The notes below the pieces were generated by a model. That model made no database searches and was not told the origin of the DNA. It saw only the letters and a program-made list of their open reading frames with translations. A program made the translations under genes and the position numbers. 64,000 nucleotides of DNA from Lichtheimia corymbifera B2541 (lineage: Eukaryota > Mucoromycota > Mucoromycetes > Mucorales > Lichtheimiaceae), in the NCBI GenBank assembly GCA_000697475.1, contig JNEU01001021.1, positions 62,001-126,000 on the forward strand. The letters run 5' to 3'. Below are positions 21,501 to 35,840 of this stretch, one piece after another. Every line of letters begins with the position of its first letter. Position 1 is the first letter of the stretch.

Positions 21501-23438
21501 CTTCTCCAAAACACTCCTTCCCTCTACGAAGTTAATGAGCTCCGTTTGACAGACCTAAATGGACGATAACGGTCGTTAATACTGATAAAAGATGTATTTT
21601 AGGATGGACTTACCATTGTATTGAAGACCAAGAGCTGAAACAAGCCACCACCTCTACTGAACGCGCCCATGCCAGTCATTGGCAATTGATAGAAGCAAGA
21701 TCCAGTGATAAGACTGAGGACACCAATGGTACCGAATCTTGAAATAAGAGCATCGATATCTTTGAGGGATAAATGATATTGTCGAATCGTAAGGGCCTTG
21801 ACTTGTTGATAGAAGGATGCTGTATAAACTCCGCTTTTGCGTGCACGTTTTTGGTGTTCTTCACGTACAGCTTCAGCAAAGGTTTCTGCTGGTTTCTCGT
21901 TATTGATCTTAGTCTCATACTCCTCAAGCTCCGCCATCATGCGTTTGTACATGCTGGATTCATAGTATCGATCTTGGAATTGAGACGCATGCTGTGGCAC
22001 CGAATCTTCATATCCAGGTCGCACTTCACGTTCCAATGGATTACACAAGCCTGTCAAGAAATCAGGTGTCGATTTGCGTGGTGGACAATAAAAGCCGAGA
22101 TCTTCAAAATAAGGTCGAGCCTGATCAACAGGGCCAAAATAGATGCAGTAACCTTCATCAAGCAAGAGAACCTTGTCGAAAACATTGTAGATGCTGTTGG
22201 ATGCCTGGTATAGTGTTGCAATGGTTGTCTTGTTGAAAACATCGGTCATGATACGCAACGAACGAACATAATCAAGGGCAGAAGCAGCGTCAAGACCACG
22301 AGTGGAGCAATCCTATTAACGAAAAAAAAAACGGGTTAGAACCGACAATCGTTAAGAGAAGGCCAGAAATGAGTACTCGCCCAGCAATTCACACATGAAC
22401 TGGTCGTCATGACCTCTGCAATGGAAAGACGCTTGCGTTCGCCACCAGAGAGACCACGGACGAACGCATTGCCAACAAGGGTGTTCATTTGCTTGGTGAG
22501 ACCGAGCATGTTGCCAAGCAAGTAGAGGATCTTGTCGACGAAATCACGTTTGCTTTCATTGGGGAGACGACTGCCGGGAGTCTTTGTTCGTAATGCGAGT
22601 TGGAGAGTTTGTTTTGTGGTCAGAGTGGGATAATGCTGATCTTCCTCTTCATTATAGACAACTTGACCCCGATATCTCTTTGCAAAGGTGAGTGCATCAA
22701 TGCCACCATAGCTGACTTCGCCATCAATGCGTGTGTAAGAACCACGGATATTACTGAGCACCTTTAGTAAACTAGTGCATCCCGAACCAGGACGTCCAAG
22801 CACCAAGAGCATTTCACCATCCTTACAGAAACCAGTGAGGCCATGAAGAATGGTCTTTTGACTTCCACCAACACCGATACCGAAATACTTCCAAGGTTGT
22901 ACAACACGAGCAAGCACACTTTGAAGGGTGGGAATCGTATGCGCATCAGCTCCAAGACCCTATGATTTTAATAGTAGCCACGTGTGAATCTAATTGTTTC
23001 AAATAAAAAGGTGGATCAAAAAACTAACCTGGACCATGAGGTTTTTCCATATGAGACCAAGGTGCTTGGGTTTGGTGCCTGCTTCTTCAGCATCATTCGA
23101 CATTCCATGTAAATATTCATCGAGGTCGAATTCTTCCACATGGCCTTTCTCCATATCTCCTTCATGCGTTGCTACACGGCTGATCCGTGATAATTCACGC
23201 CTCACATCATTGTATTCCACAATGGCATCTGTGAATCATAAAGGGAAAAGCTTTTATCAGAATGCAAAATTTTATATGGGAGGATCGATTTTATTTTACC
23301 TTCAACGGAGACCACATTGGCATCCGTCTCACCATAAGAATCATCACGGCGTTGTTCTAAGACGTCAACGCCAATGGTATCGGATGATCCAGCAATTGAT
23401 TTAGTATCATGGTGGTGTGGTTGTACGTGGTGTGCCAT
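18510..23438 (-). CDS. PDR-type ABC transporter A (ABCG full-size drug efflux pump)
   Basis: ATP-driven plasma-membrane exporter of the Pdr5/Cdr1 type in (NBD-TMD)2 order. The start at 23438 reads MAHHVQPHHHDTKSIAGSSD. NBD1 has the PDR-typical degenerate Walker A GRPGSGCTS (Cys in place of Lys), the signature [15 protein letters not shown] and [18 protein letters not shown]1 follows (SFYQQVKALTIRQYHLSLKD onward). NBD2 has the canonical Walker [10 protein letters not shown], signature [15 protein letters not shown] and Walker [20 protein letters not shown]2 and the large last loop with paired cysteines (QTCGEYMANFF, DICAYCNYQSGK) lead to the basic end CYWKRKAKR. About a dozen introns, one of them GC-AG (see findings). 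All landmarks are intact. Paralogue of the gene at 56064-60933. Confidence 0.95.
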
Positions 23439-23720
23439 GGGGTAGAAAGCACAATCAAAAAGGGAAACGACGTCTCGAGAAACAAGAGAATGATGAGCGG
23501 AACACGTTTTTATAGAGGCGGTTTCGACGACCGAAGGATGATTCGAAAAAGGTAAAGCGGCGGAGGGATTTGCCGGAACAGAAAAAGATACCAACTACGT
23601 TGAATATGGCAACAGATGGCCCAACAACAAACCTTGTCGAATCGGTCGGCGAACCACTTTTCCATCCAATCTCGTTGTACAAATGGCTGCTGCGGCAAAA
23701 TGATAGATGCTACCATGGAT
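23439..23720 (-). promoter_or_regulatory. Promoter region of PDR transporter A
   Basis: A TATA-like CTATAAAAAC (minus strand) lies near 23508-23517, about 70 bp before the start codon. The word TTGCCGCAGCAG (minus strand, 23687-23698) lies about 250 bp upstream and recurs upstream of PDR transporter B. It may be a binding site of a shared activator; this is inference. Confidence 0.4.
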
Positions 23721-25330
23721 GTAGACTTCTTTTAAAAAAAGTGGGATTATGTTCCCTTCACACTTTCAACCAGCGGGACTTGGCGGGAAGAAAAAACATC
23801 TCTTTGAATCCAACACAACCTACCAATCAAGCATTGAAATCAATACCTGGATCAGAAAACTTTTTTTTCATGGCTATGGGACACAACCATCGGATACTGT
23901 ACCCCGCTTTTTTTTGTTGCTCACCACGTGCATAACAACAATATTGTATCACATCCCGAAAGCCAAGAGTTATCCATGCTTGTGGTGTTTGTTTTCAGCA
24001 TGACACCCATGTTCATTTGAGCTTAGGTCGCTCATACTGGTTGTTTCAGACTAATTCCCCCCCCCTTGATCAACATAATAGCTATATACACCAAACGTAT
24101 GGTTTCTCGAATCTTTTATAACAAAGATCATCCCACCACAGCGACGCTGTCAAATCATGTTACCGACAACCCTTTTTTATTTGGATCTCTTTACTGCTTT
24201 ACTGCCCAGCATTGTGGATCTTTTTACAATTGCATACGATGGAAAGGGGGCAAAGATATATGGCTAGGAAGGATCCAGAAGTTCTACTAATGGATTGCAT
24301 TGGAAATCACAAGAAATCATAGGAGCTGGGATCCTGGTAGTCGCGTACCACAAAAAAATCGGCGTGCATTTCAAGGCGAAACTTCTTTTACCCAGACATG
24401 TGTTACAAATGTAGTTCACATTGGGAACACCACATCAAATCAAGAGGGGAAAGGTGCTTCACAGATTATTATATTATCTTTCCCAGATCAAGAAATATCA
24501 TATCCGTGAGAGGAAAGACATGCGCTTCTTTTTTAGCTCATTTGATGATCATGCTATCGAATTGGAACTATAAACGTGCTATGATGATATTATGGTGCTA
24601 CTTGACTCATTATGGGTCTCCTTAAGATACCCCCTAGATGGCAAACAAAGACGCCTATAACCCAACATTCCATTATGCAAATTACGTAGCTTGTCTCCTA
24701 AGCCATCCCTGTTATACGATCCTAATGGCTACATAACGCCATAATCTGATCATGAAGAGCTATACTGATTCGATGCTTATTATAATCCAAAATCACTTTA
24801 GCGAATGTCGAGTACCATCTACGTGTGTATCTCTCTTGCGATGTCATTATGTCATTATGCAGCTGGATTGATTGGGCTTTTGAGTTTTGAGGAACACAGA
24901 GTTGTGGAGGTCAAACACCTGGAATTGCTCGAAAGAGAAGACATGCTGTGCGCTCATGTAGTATAATAGAAAGTATACCTTGATAGTACTTTGGGATGGG
25001 TATGTGTGTATGACCACCTGGCCCTAATAATATGGCCATATGGGTGCTATGAATATACATCTTTTTCTTTGTTTTTCCAAACTAGCAAGTGTTGGGGGTC
25101 TATCATAATCTTTGCATCCATTTTCATTGTTATCCCCCACTCACTGTCATTATCATTGAGTCGTTGTCGTCATTATGTGATGGACTGTTCTTTATATATC
25201 GGGGCTCGAATTTCGGGAAGCACAAATCATTGACTGCATAATGAGACAAGGACACAACCTCTTTCACGTTTCCAACTGCGTTTCCCCTACGTTTCACTTG
25301 AACATGCTTTATGCGTATATGTAACCTGCT
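23721..25330. other. Long intergenic region, no gene seen
   Basis: AT-rich sequence with short open frames in all frames, none with a recognisable domain and no tRNA. A C10 run occurs at about 24057. Nothing further can be supported. Confidence 0.45.
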
Positions 25331-26100
25331 GAAATTCAACAGCGCAGTGTCGATCGCTGGAAACGATTCAAGATGAATACCAAGTCTGCTACATGGACGA
25401 TCCGGCTGCATTGAAAGAACGCGTTTATTACAGCAACCTAATGGGTACGCGTTGGTGAAAGAAGCAGTATGCTCTGATGCCAATGTCATTGTTAGTATGT
25501 CATTACGGTTGTTCCTCTGGCGTCTTTTCAAGTAACACTCTTTTGTAGAGCCTATAAGCCGTGGCACTCTGGATTCATTATCATAACATGGCATTGCTAT
25601 TGGCGTACGTTGGCTTGTCTCCATTTTCATACAATCGTTCATTTGATACTTCTATGGCCAGAGTCACGCATATCATTGTCACCTACCTGTCAGTCAACTA
25701 CAAGCGCATATGCAAAACGTTAATACTGGCGTACGTGTTCGCAAATCTGGATGTGGAAACAACATATACGAGGCGTCTTTTGTGAAGCAGACACGGGCCA
25801 GCACGTATGATGGATCGTTCACGAGGTAGAAGCCAATTACCAAGGTAAGATGGACATGATAGATTTTGCCATGTTATAACCTTTTCTTTGCAGACTATCT
25901 GGCGAAGGACATCATCGAGTGCCCATGACGATACCTGGGATCTCATCAGCAAGAACAAACAAGGAAACATCATTCTGGCAGGGTACGCGAAATGGTCACC
26001 AGGAAGGAAGATGGGGACGTACGAATCAGACTACTAGAAGCTGTGTTAGTGCGATTTCGTGATATTGGGTACGATTGACAGGATAGAATGTGTTGAGAAT
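25331..26100 (+). pseudogene. Weak coding-like remnants of unknown origin
   Basis: Plus-strand stretches look more protein-like than their surroundings: LETIQDEYQVCYMDDPAALK and ERVYYSNLMGTRW (about 25355-25460), VRKSGCGNNIYEASFVKQTR (about 25730-25800) and LISKNKQGNIILAGYAKWSP (about 25940-26000). They lie in different frames separated by stops, with intron-like AG ends in between. I do not recognise them. They may be a decayed gene, or chance. Confidence 0.2.
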
Positions 26101-26899
26101 CAATATATCTTTTGTTATCAGTTACAACTACAACACGTCTTGAATAGGCTTTAAGGATGAGATTTATGTAATGGATTCACAAAGTTGGGAATGGGGCATA
26201 AAACTAACGACAGCAGCATGGGCGTGGATGATGACATTGAGAGCTTAAATGCGGGTGCATGCAATATCCTGAGCATCAGGGAATGATCGTTTATGCAGCT
26301 CGGGTCCTTCTTTCCAACAGCTGCTCGCCACAATGATACCGCCTCTTATTCATATATATACCCTTTTTAAAGGTTGGGTTTAGCTTTGTCACTTAAGTGT
26401 TGAAGTATAATCGAGTATGTGTCCCTGGATGGTGTCGCTAACTCCCAGATTAAGGACTCTTAATAGTACAAGACGTATTATTCATTGTGGAGTTGTTTTG
26501 ATTGCCTTTTGATCAAGAACACACATCATCAGGAGTAGATGAATAACAAAGATCTGATGATACTGATTTAGACCATCCAATGCATTGATTGGCCATGGAA
26601 AAGGAAAAGATGGAAACAATAGATACCATAGTTACTCATGGAAAGCCCGACGCCCCCTTCCCTCACATGCACATAGCATATTTAACTCGAGACCTTTATA
26701 TTAATTGAAAGTGGATGCTACAAATGACTACAAGAGATGATGGTCCACATGTTTACTGAATATTCCATGTTAGGTTTTCTAGTCTAAATTGCGCACAGTG
26801 GTTACGATAAGAATGGGCCATGAAAAATCCTTCCACCACATGACCCGTGAAACTGGATTTTAAAACTCGCTCGAGTACCTTAATGGTTGCAGCTTGACC
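26101..26899. other. Intergenic region upstream of the ZIP transporter
   Basis: No open frame with recognisable content. Probably holds the promoter of the downstream zinc transporter gene. Confidence 0.4.
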
Positions 26900-28159
26900 A
26901 TGGACACCACCATCTTGAGGAACGACGAGAATTGGCAAGAGAGCTGGCTCTTGGTGCTCATTTCTAGCACTGCTTGCATTTTGGGAGGTAAGATCACGGC
27001 TCTCATTGCATCCATAGACCCACTACTTACATCCTTTACCAGCATCTGTGGTGTTTATTGATACTGTATGGCCTTCATCACGCTACCACTCATCCTGTGC
27101 ATCTATTCTGGAACAACCCAAAGTGATTGCATCGTCCATGGCGTTGGCTGCAGGCGTCATGCTGTTTTCCTCGCTCTTCACGTTATTACCTGCTAGTCGT
27201 GCTCGGCTCGCTTCCGATCATTTGATGTACCTGTATTACTTTGTTGGCATAGCGACGACCATCTTCATCAACCGTTGTATCCACTGGTGTGCACCCAACG
27301 CTATTCATGCTTATAATGAAGGGCCTCATCATCATCATCATCATCATCCATCTCCATTGGAACATCCTGTTGATAGTTGCAGCAGCCAGAGCACCCTTTT
27401 GCCAACCACCGCAACACATGATGATGACCCATCCTGTATGAAATCTACAACTACCGGTAACCTTGGAGAGCACACACGACTTCATTGGAACTCGATCGAG
27501 TATGGAGCTGTCACTCAACAACAACAACAACATCCTGACTATTTTGATCCTGTGAAGAGCAATGATCAAGGAAACGATTACTTCCGTATCGGCATCCAAA
27601 CAGCTGTTGCGATCTGCATTCACAAGTTTCCTGGTAGGTGTGAGCGATTCATGAAGGAAGAAAAGCAGTTTTTAACATACCTGCGTGTATAGAGGGATTA
27701 ATCATGTTCATCTCGGGACAAGCATCCAGCCGTCTTGGGCTTAGTGTGTGTGCTGCCATGTCGATACACAACTTTATTGAAGGATTCATGATTGCGCTTC
27801 CGCTCTACTTTGCTACTAAATCGAGGGGGAGCGCGTTTGGTTATGCAGCACTTCTTGGAGGATTATCGCAACCTATCGGAGCAGTTTTGGGACTCATTGC
27901 TTTCCGTGAAGTCAGCCAAGAACAACAAGATACCCTTTTTGGCGTTACCTTTGGTGTCGTGAGTGGGATGATGTCGTTTATTGCTGTTCAGGTAAGCTGG
28001 CAGAGATCTGTATTGCATTACGATGTTAATGAAGATGATATCTTTTAGAGTATGCTACCACAAGCGATTAAAGCGGATACTCAACAACGTTATGCATCGG
28101 TGTTCTTTTTCGTTGGGATATTCCTTGTAGGACTGGCATCGACGTTGAAGTCAGTATAA
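26900..28159 (+). CDS. zrt3: ZIP-family zinc transporter (Zrt3-like)
   Basis: Membrane transporter moving Zn2+ into the cytosol; the yeast homologue Zrt3 releases zinc from the vacuole. Exons 26900-26987, 27043-27633, 27693-27991 and 28049-28159 join in frame to 362 residues. The start reads MDTTILRNDENWQESW, followed by a first membrane segment. Then come VIASSMALAAGVMLFSSLFT, a cytosolic loop with seven consecutive His (near 27329-27349) typical of zinc-binding loops in ZIPs, and the conserved TM4/TM5 metal motifs: HKFPEGLIMFISGQAS (formed across the second intron) and SIHNFIEGFMIALPLYF. The C-terminus ends in a hydrophobic helix (FVGIFLVGLASTLKSV). No defect seen. Vacuolar localisation is inferred from the family. 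Confidence 0.92.
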
Positions 28160-28994
28160 CCATACTTGTTTTCCACCTGCATCCCTATGTACATACACTT
28201 GCAGCTGGCCCAATTTCTTGTGTTTCTTTTAGCCTGGCAATTGACTTCCGGCACGCATCTTATTTCGCTTTCCAATTATTTCTTTCGAGCGATTCCCCCT
28301 ACCACCCAACATGTATCGTTCGCATGGCAAATTCCACATCAATATCCTATCTCCACGCAGAGGATACCCATCCCATCCCATCCCATCACCCACCCACCCC
28401 CTTTGTGTTATAATATAACGCCCTCTGTATATAAATAAATCACGATGATGATGATGATGATCCACATTTGTTTCGATCGCACATCATGGATAAATGGTAA
28501 CTGTCACCAATGGTGTAAACATGGCTGCCGTAGCAGCTGATTTGAAATCAGTTAAGGGTGGTACCTTTAACCATGGATAGCAAGGCTGCGAGAATCATCT
28601 TGCATATAGAACTGCAGATAACCAAAATGCAAAGAGTGGCGCCTAATGGATTCACTTTGGCTCCCCTCTCTCTCTCTTCGTGACCTACACACATATGTAA
28701 ATATCCTACCCCCTCACTTTTTTTCGCCATTCTATTTAAATTTCATCACCATTTCTGTCTTTTTTCCTTTTCCTTTTCCCTTTCATCTTTGACTTTTTAT
28801 TATACCCTTAATACTCATTGTGCCGGTACACAAACAACCTCAATCGACTCAACAACAATAAACCGCATAACAACAACAACGATCCAGCATCCATCATCCT
28901 CATTTTCGTTGTCCATCTTCCATACCAACATATACCAAACCAGCATACACCTCTTTTGTAATCCTATCTGATCTCGTTATTATATCTCAGCATA
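28160..28994. other. Intergenic region with a GAT microsatellite
   Basis: A run of GAT triplets lies at about 28443-28461. A pyrimidine-rich stretch (28,740-28,800) precedes the kinase start and probably belongs to its promoter or leader. A tRNA-Ser-like anticodon arm near 28545 is discussed among rejected items. Confidence 0.5.
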
Positions 28995-32540
<3,546 letters not shown>

Positions 32541-32650
32541 ACGTAACTAAAAAGTAAAAAACATAACAACGTATGCACAACAATGCAGTTCAAAGTGAGA
32601 TAACGGGATCAACATCAGGGAGCACATACATTACGCGCGAACAGTATACT

Positions 32651-34150
32651 TTATTGCGTAAAGGTGAAACCAAGTAGGGTAGCAACTATCCACCCAAGAG
32701 CGGTGTAGTAAAAAGAGGAAGATGATGCATCATTGCTTGGTGGAGGAGGAGAGGCAGGTTGAAACCCTTCCATTGCTCTATCTGAATGATCACCAAGAGC
32801 ACGCCATGGAAGACTAAGACGAGTGATATTGTAAGGATGAGAATGCTCAACACCAAGCTTTCTTGCCATGGCTAGGTATGTTTCATTGGCATAGGCAATA
32901 TAGGCCCAATTGAGCACATTGGATAAAATATACGATGAATCAAAGCCTCCCGAATTATAAAAGTTCCAAGTCGACTCGTTGGCTGCATAGGGGAGCATAA
33001 AATCCACGGCTGAACGGATGCTCTTGCCATCCACTGTCTTGTACTGATGCAAATCCACGCCAACTTGACGACCCATATGGGCAAGCTGGAACAAGGCTTT
33101 GAGATTAAAGATGGAATAAAACCAAGAGAATGGACGTGCTGTTTCTTGATACATTTCGCCTGATGACAAGATCTGCTGTGCGATACGGGAGGCAGTTGCA
33201 TTATGGAGCACCTGCTGTGCCAAATCGTTCTTTCCCAGGAAACGATAAATGGCGACTCGTTGTACGTCATAGTAGGTGCCGTGGTTATTGTGCGATTCTT
33301 TTTCAAAGATGCCATTGGGACTCTTGATCAACCATTCAATGTATTGTGCAAACCAATAGCGGATATGTCGATTCATGCCCTCTTTCCAGGACTTGCTATA
33401 TTGCAGGATCGCCATTGAATCCATGAGATCTGGCAGCACGTGGAAATCAATGATGCCTTTAGCACGGCCTGTATTATAACCACGGACCAACGACGCATAT
33501 TGTAAATGTGGATTCATTCTTGTCTTTGGGTCAATGAACCAATCGTGGATACGTTGGGTTGCTTTGGCTGCATACGTCTCATTGTCGAAAAAGTGATATG
33601 CCAACGATAGATATTGCACATGCTTCACCAGGTTGCGGAAATGCTGATAATCGGGCACCTTTTCGATCTCAGGGTTGACACGACCGTCATGTCGAATATA
33701 AGGCATACCATTGGGCTGCGACTCATTGGGCCAAAAGTAACGTGCAAGTGACATGTAATCATGCGAGTCATTTCCGGGCACAGCAATCGACTTGTTAATC
33801 ACTGAAAAGGTGGTCGTGTTGGTCACATAGCGATCTGCTTTCTTCTTTAGGAACCATAATGCATGCTGGAGTTCGCGATCATAGTCGTGCATGTGTTTTT
33901 TGTTTTCTCGTAAAGCTTCCGGGTCGATCATGGCAAAATGAAGCTTGCCGTCAGAAACACTCTCTGGTGGATCGTGTGCTTTGGGTGCTGGATACGTCCA
34001 TCCTGTCACGTCACTTGACATAAGCGACATGCTGTCATCATCATCTGCAGATACTGAGCCATCATCGTCTTGAGCCTTGCAAAGCAAGCTACTGCTTGTC
34101 GCCACTGCTAGGATCGTCAAGAACCACTTTGATTTGTTTTTAAAAAACAT
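32651..34150 (-). CDS. Secreted, probably GPI-anchored alginate/glucuronan lyase-domain protein
   Basis: Single-exon gene of 499 codons. The start at 34150 reads MFFKNKSKWFLTILAVATSS, a signal peptide (an in-frame upstream Met at 34201 is also possible). The body matches the (alpha/alpha) toroid Alginate_lyase family: SLARYFWPNESQPNGMPYIR, RVNPEIEKVPDYQHFRNL, and SHNNHGTYYDVQRVAIYRFL with the NHGT-Tyr region that forms the active site. The end (SSSFYYTALGWIVATLLGFT) is Ser-rich followed by a hydrophobic tail, as in GPI-anchored proteins. Fungal members of this group are best known as glucuronan lyases. Glucuronic-acid polymers are part of Mucorales walls, so self-wall remodelling is a reasonable inference. 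Several Asn-X-Ser/Thr sites support secretion. Confidence 0.85.
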   Translation of the reverse strand: MFFKNKSKWFLTILAVATSSSLLCKAQDDDGSVSADDDDSMSLMSSDVTGWTYPAPKAHDPPESVSDGKLHFAMIDPEALRENKKHMHDYDRELQHALWFLKKKADRYVTNTTTFSVINKSIAVPGNDSHDYMSLARYFWPNESQPNGMPYIRHDGRVNPEIEKVPDYQHFRNLVKHVQYLSLAYHFFDNETYAAKATQRIHDWFIDPKTRMNPHLQYASLVRGYNTGRAKGIIDFHVLPDLMDSMAILQYSKSWKEGMNRHIRYWFAQYIEWLIKSPNGIFEKESHNNHGTYYDVQRVAIYRFLGKNDLAQQVLHNATASRIAQQILSSGEMYQETARPFSWFYSIFNLKALFQLAHMGRQVGVDLHQYKTVDGKSIRSAVDFMLPYAANESTWNFYNSGGFDSSYILSNVLNWAYIAYANETYLAMARKLGVEHSHPYNITRLSLPWRALGDHSDRAMEGFQPASPPPPSNDASSSSFYYTALGWIVATLLGFTFTQ

Positions 34151-34446
34151 TCTCGTTGGTGAGACTGGCAATAGAAGAACAATGAACGAGAAAATAAGCA
34201 AACAATCCTATTCAAATCTCTCTACCTGAAACCGTCATTTGATTATTCACCGAGGAAACTAAAACCTTGCACGATTGGGAATTTCCAAATGTAAACACGT
34301 GACTCTCCACTCCCACTCCCACTCTGTATCCTCGAAATAACAACTTTCCAACTGAGCCATTGTATTAAAGTCTAGTGCTTTCTACTGATATGTGCATATG
34401 AATGTGTGTGTGTGTATATGTATGTGCGTGTGTGTTGTGTTGTGTT

Positions 34447-35347
34447 GTCTAATAGATCTCGTCAAAGGGTCGGGTATCAGCAAAACAGCTGTCAAACACG
34501 CTGGCAACAGCACGCTCAGCTTCTTCCTTGGATTTGCAACTGGGATTCTCCATGACCGAAAGCACAGCACGTCGTCTTACACAGGCTTGATGTTGTTTGG
34601 TGAACGTGTAGAAACCTCGTTGTATCTCTCGTGTCCATTTGCAATCTCCACTAAGACTAGCAGCTCGTACCTAATGAATCCCTCTTATTAGTAACTAGGC
34701 AACCTACCCACCCCATCCCGCTATATACCTCACTGCATGCGTGATGTCTCAAGTTGAGCCAGTCGACCTTGAACTTGTGATGATCGTACAAATGCACCAT
34801 CTCGTGAACCATGGTGTGTTCTTGGTGCGTCTTTGAGTTCATACGGTTGTAGCACAATAGAATACCATCTTCAGGTGAAAATCCTCCAGAACGTGTAGGA
34901 TCGCATGGTGCACAGATAAAGTGGTCTCGTTTCATATCATGGCCAACCTTCTTCAAGTGATCAATCATGAATCGCACAGGTGGACCTGTTGAAAGGATAC
35001 TATGAGTCTATGCAATGCCGCGTATACGTGTTAGCATAATACTTGCTGTTCTTCATCAAGTTGTCACGCCAAAGTTCGCATTGTCGACATTGGTAGGAAT
35101 CGAGTTCTCCTTCGAGTTGCTTTTGGAAATGGGCTCGTTCTTGTTCAGACATGCCGAGGCCGGTCATGTATTGCAGCGATTTCCTCCACTTTTCAAACTT
35201 TTTCATGTCCTTAAGCGAAGGTTGAGTATCATTGCTTGGGGTGGTTGGTTCGGTTGTTGTGTTGGTGTCTTTATCCATGATGTATTTGTTGTAGTCAAAA
35301 GAGGAAGGAGCGTCCTTGTTCCTAACATCCAGAGCAGCACTACTCAT
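34447..35347 (-). CDS. atp23: Mitochondrial inner membrane metalloprotease ATP23
   Basis: Intermembrane-space zinc peptidase that processes ATP synthase subunit 6 and helps assemble the F0 part; it also turns over Ups1. The start used is the ATG at 35347 ([17 protein letters not shown]); an in-frame GTG lies just before it. Exon 1 contains the paired cysteines [14 protein letters not shown]. Exon 2 contains the zinc-binding HEMVH motif ([19 protein letters not shown]) and the Cys pair in [14 protein letters not shown]. Exon 3 gives [19 protein letters not shown] and ends [14 protein letters not shown] with the stop at 34447-34449. Length, about 240 residues, is normal for the family. Confidence 0.93.
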
Positions 35348-35397
35348 CACACTCCGCCACTGTCAACAATCGAGCCTTTTATTATCCAACAAGGAAA

Positions 35398-35649
35398 CTA
35401 CAAGCTGTTTTGGGTCATCTCTAATTGCTCACACCTTTTGCAAGGAGCTCGGATCATACAAAGAAGGCAATGGTTGCATTTGGAACAAGGTCTTGATCGT
35501 TGTTGCTTTTTAGAAGGTATTGAATGCCCCACTTTTTCTTTATCATCCACCTTTGCTTGACCTGATGAATGTCCATAATGTAGAACCAAGGAAGGAGTAG
35601 CAGGAGGAGGAGGACGTGAAGGACCTGATGGCATACCTCGACGTTGCAT
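35398..35649 (-). CDS. Possible small cysteine-rich protein (hypothetical)
   Basis: Open frame of 83 codons just upstream of ATP23 on the same strand. The N-terminal half is Pro/Ser-rich (SGPSRPPPPATPS). The C-terminal half has a regular cysteine pattern C-x2-C-x2-C-x2-C-x6-C-x2-C (PCSKCNHCLLCMIRAPCKRC), suggestive of metal binding. I do not recognise the family. It could be a real small gene, a leader exon of ATP23 or a chance frame. Confidence 0.3.
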   Translation of the reverse strand: MQRRGMPSGPSRPPPPATPSLVLHYGHSSGQAKVDDKEKVGHSIPSKKQQRSRPCSKCNHCLLCMIRAPCKRCEQLEMTQNSL

Positions 35650-35840
35650 TCCAATTGATTCGATAAGAGAGAGGCAATTGTATAATTATAACGAGCCCAC
35701 GCGTTATGTGGAGGAGGAAACAAATAGCATGTAGTAATGTCTCACATTTGTTTATGTATCATTCTTTTGCCACACTCTTCCCAATACAAACAAATCCATT
35801 GTAAATGACTTTCTATTTTATCATTGTCTCATTGCTACTA

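Noticed and set aside
28530..28605. tRNA-Ser(UGA)-like anticodon arm (GCTGATTTGAAATCAGT) followed by a stem-like variable arm
   Set aside because: The anticodon loop and long variable arm look right, but there is no D arm, no TTCAA-type T loop (B box) and no closing acceptor stem, so it is not a tRNA gene; at most a chance hairpin.
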